DNA of 64,000 bases from NCBI RefSeq assembly GCF_014637085.1, contig NZ_BMEU01000007.1:1-64000 (forward strand), in the 5' to 3' direction. Shown one piece after another: positions 9,749-18,898 of this stretch. The DNA comes from Comamonas phosphati (lineage in GTDB: Bacteria; Pseudomonadota; Gammaproteobacteria; Burkholderiales; Burkholderiaceae_C). A program made the translations under genes and the position numbers. The first letter of the stretch is position 1, and each line of letters starts with the position of its first letter. The notes beneath the pieces are model-generated. The model was not told where the DNA came from, did not search any database, and saw nothing but the letters and a program-made list of their open reading frames with translations.

Positions 9749-10066
9749 ATGACCACCGAAACCATTGAGGGCGTGGCCCTCACCACCAAGGCCAATGTGT
9801 ACTTTGACGGCAAGTGCGTCAGCCACGGCTTTACCCTGCCCGACGGCACCAAGAAGTCCGTGGGCGTGGTGCTGCCGGCCACGCTGACCTTCGGCACGGC
9901 CGCCGCCGAGATCATGGAATGCGTGGGCGGCTCCTGCGAGTACAAGCTCGACGGCAGCAGCGAGTGGCAGAAGTCCGGCCCCGGCGAGAGCTTCCAGATT
10001 CCCGCGAACTCCAAGTTCGACATTCGCGTGACCGAGGCCTACCACTACATCTGCCATTACGCCTGA
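9749..10066 (+). CDS. ppnP: Pyrimidine/purine nucleoside phosphorylase (YaiE family)
   Basis: A 105-aa single-domain cupin. Full family length and the segments KANVYFDGKCVSHG, GVVLPATLTFGTAA and the C-terminal AYHYICHYA identify the PpnP/YaiE (DUF1255) family, which phosphorolyses several nucleosides. It lies between the glycine-zipper gene and argG on the same strand, with gaps over 100 bp, so it may be monocistronic. Confidence 0.92.
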   Translation: MTTETIEGVALTTKANVYFDGKCVSHGFTLPDGTKKSVGVVLPATLTFGTAAAEIMECVGGSCEYKLDGSSEWQKSGPGESFQIPANSKFDIRVTEAYHYICHYA

Positions 10067-10127
10067 ACCGCGCCTGATTCGGCCGGAGCCCGAAGGGCTG
10101 CAGCACAGCCATTCAAGACTTTTTTAG

Positions 10128-11519
<1,392 letters not shown>

Positions 11520-11540
11520 GGGCTTTCCGCCATCTCCCCA

Positions 11541-11564
11541 AGCCGCCTGCGGGCGGCTTTTTTG
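11541..11564 (+). terminator. Rho-independent terminator after argG
   Basis: AGCCGCC and GGCGGCT pair around a short TGCG loop and are followed by a T-run, 22 bp after the argG stop. Confidence 0.85.
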
Positions 11565-11687
11565 CATCCAGCCCGCGCGATACCCCCTTCTGCATACACC
11601 CGCAGACACAAAAACAAGCCCCGGTCTTTCAAGACAGGGCGGCCAACACGGGTAGAGTCGCGAGGTTATAGACGAAAGGCTCAATAC

Positions 11688-12170
11688 ATGACATTTCAAA
11701 AAGCAAGCAGCGGCCTTGTTCTCGCGGGACTGATCCTGTCGGCAGGTTTCTCCGTCAATGCCCTGGCCCAGGACCCGGCCGCCAAGCCCGCAGCCCCTGC
11801 CGACCAGACAGCAGGCCAGGCCCCGGCGGCGCAGCCGCAGGTCGATGCGGCAGCCGCCGACGCGGCCCTCAAGCAGCGCCTGCAGGCCGTGGTGGCTGCC
11901 ATCAACGGCAAGAGCAAGCTCGCCGCCGGCAACTTCAACGAGCAGTTCACCAAAGAATCGCCCGTGGACGCGGTCCAGAAGGCCCTCGACTCCATGCGCT
12001 CCGGCGTGGGCAATTGCCAGCCCACGGCGCGCATGCAGACTTCCAACCCCATCGCCACCAGCGTGCTGCTGTCTTGCCAGAAAGGCTTTGTGCCGCTGGA
12101 AATCGCCGTGGAACCCCAGGCGCCCTACCGCATCACCGGCATGCTGCTGCACCCCGCCTACTGGAAATAA
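11688..12170 (+). CDS. Secreted hypothetical protein
   Basis: A 160-aa protein I do not recognise. It has a signal peptide (about 1-27, cleavage near NALAQ), then an Ala/Pro/Gln-rich segment (28-60), then a folded-looking part with two cysteines (CQPTARMQ and LLSCQKGF) that could form a disulfide. Ends in LLHPAYWK. ATG 11688 is the first start compatible with a signal sequence. A likely terminator follows. Periplasmic location is inferred; function unknown. Confidence 0.7.
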   Translation: MTFQKASSGLVLAGLILSAGFSVNALAQDPAAKPAAPADQTAGQAPAAQPQVDAAAADAALKQRLQAVVAAINGKSKLAAGNFNEQFTKESPVDAVQKALDSMRSGVGNCQPTARMQTSNPIATSVLLSCQKGFVPLEIAVEPQAPYRITGMLLHPAYWK

Positions 12171-12202
12171 TTCCGGTCTGCAAAACGCATTCTCCGCCGC
12201 CA

Positions 12203-12237
12203 AAGCCGTCTCGCCCGCCCCGGGCAGGCGGCTTTTT
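12203..12237 (+). terminator. Probable terminator
   Basis: AAGCCG pairs with CGGCTT, with an inner GCCCG/CGGGC stem, and five T follow. It lies 33 bp after the secreted hypothetical gene. Confidence 0.65.
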
Positions 12238-12463
12238 CATCGCCGGTCGCCCCAAGATGAAAAACGCCCCTTGCCGAGGACAGCGACCACGGGCAGCGGG
12301 GAGCGTGGGGAGCCGTTTTTCATGGCATCGGGAAGCTGCGGCGAGGCTGCAGATACCGTCGGGGGACGGTGCCGCTGGCACCCGGAGTTTCCCTAGACCG
12401 AGCGACCTCCAACGCCCCGTTGCCACCGCCAGAGCCGACAATGGCCGCCTGGTTTTCCTGCAC

Positions 12464-12547
12464 GACGCGATCAAGACCATCCGCGGCAACGGCAGCTACG
12501 CCTGGATCGCCAAGACATGCTCCGACTTCGACCCCTGCGGCAACTAA
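12464..12547 (+). pseudogene. C-terminal remnant of an amino-acid-binding protein gene
   Basis: Twenty-seven codons and a stop encode DAIKTIRGNGSYAWIAK followed by CSDFDPCGN. The intact binding protein just downstream ends AAIDTIRKNGTYDKIAK and YFDFDPYGH, so the match covers its last 27 residues and ends at the same point. No start codon, signal peptide or upstream homology is visible. It looks like what remains of a tandem paralogue, as in the argT-hisJ pair of enterobacteria. The remaining bases in 12238-12661 show no other gene. Confidence 0.78.
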
Positions 12548-12661
12548 ATTTCAGCGCCGCGGCAAGAAGCAGAGAAAATAGCGGGTTTACCGTTTCGGAG
12601 CGGCCGCGTCAGGCGCGGCGCCCACCGGACAGCTTCTCCACCTTCAACACAAGGAATCACC

Positions 12662-13423
12662 ATGCGCGCATTGCTGATGGCTGTGGCCATCGCCACCCTG
12701 GCCGGCTCCTCCCTGGCCGCCGACCTGCGGGTAGGCACCAATCCCGCCTACGAGCCCTTCGAGTACAAGACCGCCTCGGGGGAAATCGTCGGTTTCGACA
12801 TCGACATCGCCAACGCGCTGTGCGAGCAGCTCAAGCGCAAATGCGTTTTCGTCGAATCCGAGTTCGACAGCGTCATTCCGGGCCTGCAGGCCCGCAAGTT
12901 CGATGTCATCATCAGCTCCATCTCGATCACGCCCGAGCGCCAGCGTGTGGTGGACTTCACCAAACGCTACTACAAGACGCCCAGCGCCATCGTGGTCAAG
13001 AAGACCGTCAAGTACGAAGGCCCTGCCTCGCTCAAGGGCATGAAGATCGGCGTGCTCAAGGGCAGCACCCAGGAAAAATGGGCGCTGGGCGAGCTCAAGC
13101 CAGCCGGCGTGAACGTGGTGCCCTACCAGTCGCAGGACCAGGTCTACCTCGACCTGCACGCCGGCCGCCTGGACGGCACCGTGGCCGACAAGGTCGAAGT
13201 CCATGGCGGCTTCCTGCGCAAGCCCGAAGGCAAGGACTACGGCTACGCGGGCCCCGACCAATACGACGTGAAGTACTACGGCGAAGGCATAGGCATTGCC
13301 ATGCGCAAGGGCCAGAAGGAGCTCAAGCAGCAGCTCGACGCTGCGATCGACACCATCCGCAAGAACGGCACCTACGACAAGATCGCCAAGAAGTACTTCG
13401 ACTTCGACCCCTACGGCCACTGA
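12662..13423 (+). CDS. hisJ: Basic amino-acid ABC transporter, periplasmic binding protein
   Basis: A 253-aa secreted protein: signal peptide about 1-19 (cleavage after SSLAA), then a family-3 solute-binding fold with VGTNPAYEPFEY and GFDIDIANALCEQL. The SSISITPERQ segment and the DFTKRYY motif are typical of Lys/Arg/Orn/His-binding proteins (ArgT/HisJ). It delivers ligand to the permeases encoded downstream. Exact preference among the basic amino acids cannot be read from the sequence, so the symbol follows gene order. A perfect hairpin separates it from hisQ and may allow higher expression of the binding protein. Confidence 0.88.
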   Translation: MRALLMAVAIATLAGSSLAADLRVGTNPAYEPFEYKTASGEIVGFDIDIANALCEQLKRKCVFVESEFDSVIPGLQARKFDVIISSISITPERQRVVDFTKRYYKTPSAIVVKKTVKYEGPASLKGMKIGVLKGSTQEKWALGELKPAGVNVVPYQSQDQVYLDLHAGRLDGTVADKVEVHGGFLRKPEGKDYGYAGPDQYDVKYYGEGIGIAMRKGQKELKQQLDAAIDTIRKNGTYDKIAKKYFDFDPYGH

Positions 13424-13452
13424 GCCCCGGGCCTGAGCGGGCCTGTCATCCC

Positions 13453-13485
13453 CCGGGGCGTGCTCAGCCGCTGAGCACGCCCCGG
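13453..13485 (+). promoter_or_regulatory. Perfect 15-bp intercistronic hairpin between hisJ and hisQ
   Basis: Bases 13453-13467 and 13471-13485 are exact reverse complements around a CCG loop. No T-run follows, so it is better viewed as an mRNA-stabilising or partial-attenuation structure. In Salmonella the hisJ-hisQ gap carries REP hairpins with that role. Confidence 0.75.
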
Positions 13486-13514
13486 CCGTCATGGCCCCCA
13501 TGCCTGCATAGCAT

Positions 13515-14201
13515 ATGAACGGATACTATCTTTCCATCCTGCACGGAGCGCTGCTCACGGTTGCGGTGTCGCTGGCATCGTTGGCCGTGGCCACGCTCAT
13601 CGGCCTCGCGGGTGCGGCGGCCAAGCTGTCGGGCCGGCGCCTGCTGGTCTGGCCGGCCACGTTCTACACCACCGTGGTACGCGGCATTCCCGAGCTCCTG
13701 ATGATGCTGCTGATCTTCTATGGCGGCGCCATCGGCCTGAACAGCCTGCTCGAAGCCCTAGGCAGCGAGGAGAGCGTGGACCTGAACCCCTTCGCCGCCG
13801 GCGTGATGACCATAGGCTTCATCTACGGCGCCTACATGACCGAAACCTTCCGCGGCGCCATCCTCGCCATTCCCAAGGGCCAGATGGAGGCCGCCTGGGC
13901 CTTCGGCATGGGCCCGCTACGCACCTTCATCCGCATCACGCTGCCGCAGATGGTGCGCTATGCGCTGCCCAGCTTCACCAACAACTGGCTGGTGCTGATC
14001 AAGGCCACGGCCCTGGTCAGCCTGATCGGCCTGCACGACATGACCTACCTGGCCAAGCAGGCCAGCGCATCCGTGCGCGAGCCGTTTGCCTTCTTCCTGT
14101 TCACCGCGGCGCTCTACCTCATCTTCACGGCCGTGTCGCTGCAACTGCTCAAGCGCCTGTCCGCGCGCTACAGCCTGGGAACGGACAAGGTGCAACTATG
14201 A
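13515..14201 (+). CDS. hisQ: Basic amino-acid ABC transporter permease HisQ
   Basis: A 228-aa inner-membrane permease of the HisMQ family with about five hydrophobic segments. The cytoplasmic EAA loop EAAWAFGMGPLRTFIRITLP contacts the ATPase. It contains a charged insertion around SEESVDLNPFA between membrane segments. Its last codons overlap the hisM start by four bases (ATGA), so the two permeases are translationally coupled and should assemble as a heterodimer. Confidence 0.9.
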   Translation: MNGYYLSILHGALLTVAVSLASLAVATLIGLAGAAAKLSGRRLLVWPATFYTTVVRGIPELLMMLLIFYGGAIGLNSLLEALGSEESVDLNPFAAGVMTIGFIYGAYMTETFRGAILAIPKGQMEAAWAFGMGPLRTFIRITLPQMVRYALPSFTNNWLVLIKATALVSLIGLHDMTYLAKQASASVREPFAFFLFTAALYLIFTAVSLQLLKRLSARYSLGTDKVQL

Positions 14202-14911
14202 ACTGGAGCGTCATTTTCGAGCCCGACACCCTGGCGCTGTATGCGCAGGGGCTGGTCGTCACGCTGCAGCTGACCCTGATCAGCCTGGCCGTGGGCGCCG
14301 TGCTGGCCCTGCTGTTAGCGCTGGCCCTGGTCAGCCGCACGGCCCTGCTGCGCGTGCCCGTCGGCGCCTTCACATACTTCATGCGCGGCACGCCGCTGCT
14401 GATCCAGGTCTACCTGATCTACTACGGCTTCGCCCAGCTCGAATGGGTGCAGGCGCGCTGGGATACCGTCTGGCCCTGGACGCATTTCAAGGAGCCGTTC
14501 TTCTGCGCGCTGCTGTCCTTCAGCCTGAACACTGCCGCCTATACCGCAGAAATGCTGGCCGGAGCCATCCGCGAAACCGACAAGGGCGAGGTCGAGGCCG
14601 CGCGCGCCATGGGCATGAGCAACTGGCAGCTGATGCGCCACATCATGCTGCCCAGCGCCGTCCGCCGCACCCTGCCCGCCTACGGCAACGAGGTGGTGAT
14701 GATGCTGCACAGCTCCAGCCTGGCCAGCACCGTCCCGGCGCTGCTGGACCTGACCGGCGCTGCCAGCCGCGTGTATTCCGATTTTTACCTGCCCTTCGAG
14801 GCCTACCTCTTCGCGGCCGCCATCTACCTGTGCATCACCTTCGGCCTGATCGGCGCCAACCGCCTGCTGGAGCGCCGCTACCTGGGCTATCTGGCACCGC
14901 GCAGGCAATGA
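14198..14911 (+). CDS. hisM: Basic amino-acid ABC transporter permease HisM
   Basis: A 237-aa permease and second half of the membrane pore. TPLLIQVYLIYYG is typical of HisM, and the EAA loop is VEAARAMGMSNWQLMRHIML. It starts inside the end of hisQ. A 104-bp dispersed repeat follows the stop and separates it from hisP, which is unusual spacing inside a transporter operon. Confidence 0.9.
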   Translation: MNWSVIFEPDTLALYAQGLVVTLQLTLISLAVGAVLALLLALALVSRTALLRVPVGAFTYFMRGTPLLIQVYLIYYGFAQLEWVQARWDTVWPWTHFKEPFFCALLSFSLNTAAYTAEMLAGAIRETDKGEVEAARAMGMSNWQLMRHIMLPSAVRRTLPAYGNEVVMMLHSSSLASTVPALLDLTGAASRVYSDFYLPFEAYLFAAAIYLCITFGLIGANRLLERRYLGYLAPRRQ

Positions 14912-14913
14912 AC

Positions 14914-15017
14914 ACCCCCCTGAGGCGCTTTGCGCCTTCCCCCCGCTCTCTCATCGCTGCGCGCTGCGGGCAGGGGGACGCGACCTTCGCTACGGGGCAG
15001 CCCTTGCTCGGCCGCTC
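14914..15017 (+). repeat. Dispersed repeat, copy A (after hisM)
   Basis: Starts just after the hisM stop with CCCCCCTGAGGCGCTT, then TGCGCCTTCCCCCC, a GGGGGACGCGA segment and CGGGGCAGCCCTTGCTCGGC. It can fold as GAGGCGC/GCGCCTT and CCCCC/GGGGG stems. Same family as 18105-18180, 34224-34300, 53268-53321 and 54134-54207. Confidence 0.8.
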
Positions 15018-15072
15018 CTGGCTTGGAAACGCCAGTTTTGTACGCAGTGCCCTGGATAACTGAGATTCACCC

Positions 15073-15846
15073 ATGACAACCTCCTACAAACTCCAGGCAC
15101 TGGACATCCACAAGCGCTACGGGCAGAACGAAGTGCTCAAGGGCGTTTCGCTCAATGCCCATGCGGGCGACGTGATCAGCATCATCGGCAGCTCGGGCTC
15201 CGGCAAAAGCACTTTTTTGCGCTGCATCAACCTGCTGGAGCAGCCCCAGCAGGGCCGCATCATCGTCGCTGGCGAAGAGCTGCAGCTGCGCCCGGGCCGT
15301 GACGGCGCGCTGCAGGCAGCCGACCAGCGCCAGCTGCAGCGCCTGCGCTCGCGGCTGGCCATGGTGTTCCAGCACTTCAACCTCTGGGCCCACATGACGG
15401 TGCTGCAGAACATCATCGAAGTGCCCGTGCATGTGCTGGGCCTGCCGCACGATGAAGCCGTGGCGCGCGCCCGCAAGTACCTGCAGCTGGTGGGACTGGA
15501 AAACCGCGAGGACACCTACCCCGGCCACATGAGCGGCGGCCAGCAGCAGCGCGTGGCCATTGCCCGCGCGCTGGCCGTGGAGCCCGAGGTGATGCTGTTC
15601 GATGAACCGACCAGCGCGCTCGATCCCGAGCTGGTCGGCGAAGTGCTGCGCGTCATGCAGGTTCTGGCCCAGGAAGGCCGCACCATGCTGGTGGTCACCC
15701 ACGAAATGGGCTTTGCCCGCGAGGTGTCCAATCATGTGATCTTCCTGCACCAGGGCCTGATCGAGGAACAAGGCCATCCGCGCGAGGTGCTGGCCAACCC
15801 CAGGAGCGAGCGGCTGGCACGTTTTCTGTCAGGCAACCTCAAATAA
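15073..15846 (+). CDS. hisP: Basic amino-acid ABC transporter ATP-binding protein HisP
   Basis: A 257-aa ABC ATPase. Walker [14 protein letters not shown] is at about residues 39-51, the signature [14 protein letters not shown] near 154-167, Walker [15 protein letters not shown] next to it and the switch histidine in VVTHEMGFA. It closes the hisJQMP set and powers import. The following terminator marks the operon end. Confidence 0.93.
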   Translation: MTTSYKLQALDIHKRYGQNEVLKGVSLNAHAGDVISIIGSSGSGKSTFLRCINLLEQPQQGRIIVAGEELQLRPGRDGALQAADQRQLQRLRSRLAMVFQHFNLWAHMTVLQNIIEVPVHVLGLPHDEAVARARKYLQLVGLENREDTYPGHMSGGQQQRVAIARALAVEPEVMLFDEPTSALDPELVGEVLRVMQVLAQEGRTMLVVTHEMGFAREVSNHVIFLHQGLIEEQGHPREVLANPRSERLARFLSGNLK

Positions 15847-15854
15847 TTGCTATC

Positions 15855-15906
15855 CAAAAAAGAGCTGCCGGCACTTTATGTACAAGTGCCGGCAGCTCTT
15901 TTTTAC
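15855..15906 (+). terminator. Rho-independent terminator of the hisJQMP operon
   Basis: AGAGCTGCCGGCACTT and AAGTGCCGGCAGCTCT form a 16-bp stem around TATGTAC and are followed by a T-run. A matching A-run precedes it, so it may work in both directions. Confidence 0.92.
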
Positions 15907-16002
15907 ATTTTCATGGCCTCACAGGCGCGGGAACCTTGCTCTCTATCGACGATCCAACCATAAGCCGCTGGATATCGATTGCGGCGGCAGGAGGTAGCAG
16001 CC

Positions 16003-16368
16003 ATGAAACAGATGAAACATTGGCAGGATCCGCTCAATGCCCTGCTGGGCGCCTGGTTGGCCCTGTCGCCCTGGGTTCTCGGTTTTCAGGATCAGATGGC
16101 GCCCACGGTCAGCGGTGTGGTCGTGGGTCTGGCCCTGATTGCCGCCGCACTTGGCGCGATCTTCATGCCCCGGGCCTGGGAGGAATGGACCGAAGGCGCT
16201 CTGGGGCTGTGGATGATTGCTTCGCCCTGGGTGCTGGGTTTTGGCATGCACATGGATGCCATGCGCAACGCCGTGGTCTCGGGCATCGTGGTCATGGGGC
16301 TGGCCCTCTGGGTGCTGCTCACCGACAAGGACTACAGCTTCCTGCGGCACGACCGCACAGCACATTGA
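16003..16368 (+). CDS. SPW-repeat membrane protein
   Basis: A 121-aa protein with four hydrophobic segments arranged as two similar halves, each holding an SPWVLGF motif (about residues 22-28 and 77-83). This is the SPW-repeat family, small integral membrane proteins of unknown function, often found next to DUF or sugar-epimerase genes. ATG 16003 follows a perfect AGGAGG ribosome site. It stands alone between two terminators. Confidence 0.82.
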   Translation: MKQMKHWQDPLNALLGAWLALSPWVLGFQDQMAPTVSGVVVGLALIAAALGAIFMPRAWEEWTEGALGLWMIASPWVLGFGMHMDAMRNAVVSGIVVMGLALWVLLTDKDYSFLRHDRTAH

Positions 16369-16385
16369 CGCCGTGCATCGCTCAC

Positions 16386-16411
16386 AAAAACCGCCTTCGG
16401 GCGGTTTTTTT
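16386..16411. terminator. Bidirectional terminator between SPW gene and murB
   Basis: AAAAACCGCC, loop TTCG, then GGCGGTTTTTTT. It serves the plus-strand SPW gene and the convergent minus-strand murB, which ends at 16418. Confidence 0.9.
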
Positions 16412-16417
16412 ATCGGA

Positions 16418-17509
16418 TCAGACCACCACCGGCTCGGGCTCCAGCCGGATACCGAAGCGCTCATAGACGCTGGTCTGTATCGCCTTGGCCAGCGTCATCA
16501 CCTCTCCGCCCGTCACGCTGCCGTCGGCGCTGCGGCGGTCGCCGCGGTTGACCAGCACCAGGGCCTGCCTGTCGTAGACGCCGGCGCGGCCCATGCTCTT
16601 GCCCTTCCAGCCGCAGGCATCGATCATCCAGCCAGCCGCGAGCTTGATGGAGCCGTCGTCCATGGGGTAGTGCACGATCTTGGGATCGCGCGCGATGATG
16701 TCCGCGCACTGCTCGGGCGTCACCGTCGGGTTCTTGAAGAAGCTGCCCGCGTTGCCTATCACCTCGGGATCGGGCAGCTTGGCACGCCGGATCTCGCAGA
16801 TCCAGTCGAAGATCTGCTTGGCCGTGGGGTGTTCCACGCCTTTTTCCATCTGCTTGCGCTGCAGGTCCAGATAGCCGAGGTCGGGCTTCCAGGCCTTGGG
16901 CAGGGCCAGGCGCACGCGCGTGATGACGGCGCGCCCCTTGAGCCCCAGGCCGCGCGGCACGGAGCCCTGCACCGGCCAGTACTTGGGCTGGGCCGGCACA
17001 TGCTTGAAGACCGAGTCGCGGTAGCCGAAGGCACATTGCGCCGCATCCAGCGTGAACTGCTCGCCGGTCGCCAGGTCCACGGCATCCAGCGACTCGAAGT
17101 GGTCCTGCAGCTCCAGCCCGTAGGCGCCGATGTTCTGCACGGGCGCCGCGCCCACGGTGCCCGGAATCAGCGCCATGTTCTCCAGGCCCGCGTAGCCGCG
17201 GGACAAGGTCCAGGCCACCATGTCGTGCCAGCGCTCGCCGGCGCCGATTTCCACGATCCAGTGGCTGTCGCTCTCCTGCTGCAGACGCATGCCCATGATT
17301 TCCATCTTGAGCACCACGGGCGCCACGTCCCCGGTCAGCACCACATTGCTGCCGCCGCCCAGCACGAACACCGGCTGGTGGCCCCAGAGCGGATCGGCCA
17401 GGAAATGGCGGATATCGTCCTCACTGCGCACGCGCACCAGGGTTTCGGCGCGCGCGGCAATGCCAAAGGTGTTGCAATGCTGCAGGGGAACATTTTTCTC
17501 GACTAACAT
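16418..17509 (-). CDS. murB: UDP-N-acetylenolpyruvoylglucosamine reductase
   Basis: FAD/NADPH enzyme of the second step of UDP-MurNAc synthesis for peptidoglycan. The 363-aa type I (E. coli-like) protein has the FAD-binding VLGGGSNVVLTGD near 48-60, IPGTVGAAPVQNIGAYG near 115-131, and YRDSVFK with the catalytic serine. Starts with ATG 17509 and diverges from yajQ with a gap of about 100 bp. Confidence 0.95.
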   Translation of the reverse strand: MLVEKNVPLQHCNTFGIAARAETLVRVRSEDDIRHFLADPLWGHQPVFVLGGGSNVVLTGDVAPVVLKMEIMGMRLQQESDSHWIVEIGAGERWHDMVAWTLSRGYAGLENMALIPGTVGAAPVQNIGAYGLELQDHFESLDAVDLATGEQFTLDAAQCAFGYRDSVFKHVPAQPKYWPVQGSVPRGLGLKGRAVITRVRLALPKAWKPDLGYLDLQRKQMEKGVEHPTAKQIFDWICEIRRAKLPDPEVIGNAGSFFKNPTVTPEQCADIIARDPKIVHYPMDDGSIKLAAGWMIDACGWKGKSMGRAGVYDRQALVLVNRGDRRSADGSVTGGEVMTLAKAIQTSVYERFGIRLEPEPVVV

Positions 17510-17612
17510 CGGCTCAATTGTCGCATTGCCCCTGCCGCACCGCTGGTAGCGCGCGCATCTCCGCAGCCCGCACTGCGATACCTTCGGAACCCATCACCAG
17601 GAAAGAATTCAC

Positions 17613-18098
17613 ATGCCTTCTTTTGACACCGTTTGCGAAGCCGATTTCGTCGAAGTGAAGAACGCCGTGGAAAACACGGCCAAGGAAATCGGCACCCGTT
17701 TCGACTTCAAGGGCACCTCGGCCGCCATCGAGCTCAAGGACAAGGAAATCACACTGTTCGGCGATGCCGACTTCCAGCTGCAGCAGGTCGAGGACATACT
17801 GCGCAACAAGCTGACCAAGCGCAGCGTGGACGTGCGTTTCCTGGACATCCAGAAGGCGCAGAAGATCGGTGGCGACAAGCTCAAGCAGACCGTCAAGGTC
17901 AAGAACGGCATCGAGTCCGAGCTGGCCAAGAAGCTGCAGAAGCTCATCAAGGACAGCAAGCTCAAGGTGCAGGCCGCCATCCAGGGCGAAAGCGTGCGCG
18001 TGACCGGCGCCAAGCGCGACGATCTGCAGGCCGCCATGGCCCTGATCCGCAAGGATCTGGCCGACCATCCGCTGTCGTTCAATAACTTCCGCGACTGA
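17613..18098 (+). CDS. yajQ: YajQ family nucleotide-binding protein
   Basis: A 161-aa protein with the full family pattern: MPSFD at the start, RFDFKGT near residue 30 and [11 protein letters not shown] at the end. YajQ-family members bind nucleotides, and some Xanthomonas and Pseudomonas members bind cyclic di-GMP and act with a transcription factor. Whether this one does is not evident. Start is ATG 17613. A dispersed repeat follows the stop. Confidence 0.93.
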   Translation: MPSFDTVCEADFVEVKNAVENTAKEIGTRFDFKGTSAAIELKDKEITLFGDADFQLQQVEDILRNKLTKRSVDVRFLDIQKAQKIGGDKLKQTVKVKNGIESELAKKLQKLIKDSKLKVQAAIQGESVRVTGAKRDDLQAAMALIRKDLADHPLSFNNFRD

Positions 18099-18104
18099 CG
18101 TGCA

Positions 18105-18180
18105 GCCCCCCCTGAGCGGCTGCGCCGCATCCCCCCAGGGGGACGACGCCATCGCCGCGGGGCGGCCCTTGCTCGGCGTC
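18105..18180 (+). repeat. Dispersed repeat, copy B (after yajQ)
   Basis: Begins seven bases after the yajQ stop: CCCCCCCTGAGCGGCTGCGC, then CCCCCCAGGGGGACGACG and GGGGCGGCCCTTGCTCGGCG. Same orientation relative to its gene as copy A. Confidence 0.82.
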
Positions 18181-18229
18181 TCTGACTAGAGCGGCAGCGC
18201 ACCATGCCACAACGCAATGAATCACTGAA

Positions 18230-18898
18230 ATGAACCATCTCCTGAGCGGCTGCGCCAGCCTCCTGCTGGCGGCGGCGATGGCTACGCCTTTGGCAGCGAA
18301 TGCCCAGTCCGTCGCGCTCAGCGGCGTGCTGGGCAGCAAGGCTTTGCTGGTCATCGACGGCCAGTCGCCCAGGGCCCTCGGAGCGGGCGACAGCGCCCAG
18401 GGCGTGCGCGTGCTGCAGGTGGCCGGCGACTCGGCCGTGGTGGACCTCAAGGGCCGGCGCCAGACGCTGCGCCTGGGCGAGGCGCCGGTCAGCATCGGCA
18501 GCCGCGGTGCCAGCTCGGGCGACGAGGCCCGCGGCCACCGCGTGGTGCTCAAGGCTAACAGCCGCGGCCATTTCATCGAAAGCGGGCTGATCAACGGCAA
18601 GACCATGCAGTACATGGTGGACACGGGCGCCAGCTCGGTCGCCATAGGCCGCTCGGATGCCGAGCGCATGGGCCTGCCGTACAAGCAGGGCGCTCCCGTG
18701 ATGATGCGCACCGCCAATGGCGACGCCCAGGGCTGGCGCCTGCGCCTGGACAGCGTGCGCATAGGCGACGTGGAGGTGTACGGCGTGGACGCCATCGTCG
18801 CGCCGCTGCCCATGCCCTATGTACTGCTGGGCAACAGCCTGCTGACGCAGTTCCGCATGACGCGCCAGGGCACCGAAATGGTGCTGGAAAAGCGCTGA
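18230..18898 (+). CDS. Secreted retropepsin-like aspartic protease (TIGR02281-type)
   Basis: A 222-aa protein. Signal peptide about 1-26 (ATPLAANAQ). The aspartyl protease motif YMVDTGASSVAIG has its catalytic Asp at residue 131, and the C-terminal LLGNSLLTQF is the usual second family motif. As in retropepsins, one DTG per chain implies a homodimer. Family membership is clear; substrate is unknown. The stop overlaps the next start (TGATG), so it is coupled to the HD-GYP-like gene. Confidence 0.82.
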   Translation: MNHLLSGCASLLLAAAMATPLAANAQSVALSGVLGSKALLVIDGQSPRALGAGDSAQGVRVLQVAGDSAVVDLKGRRQTLRLGEAPVSIGSRGASSGDEARGHRVVLKANSRGHFIESGLINGKTMQYMVDTGASSVAIGRSDAERMGLPYKQGAPVMMRTANGDAQGWRLRLDSVRIGDVEVYGVDAIVAPLPMPYVLLGNSLLTQFRMTRQGTEMVLEKR

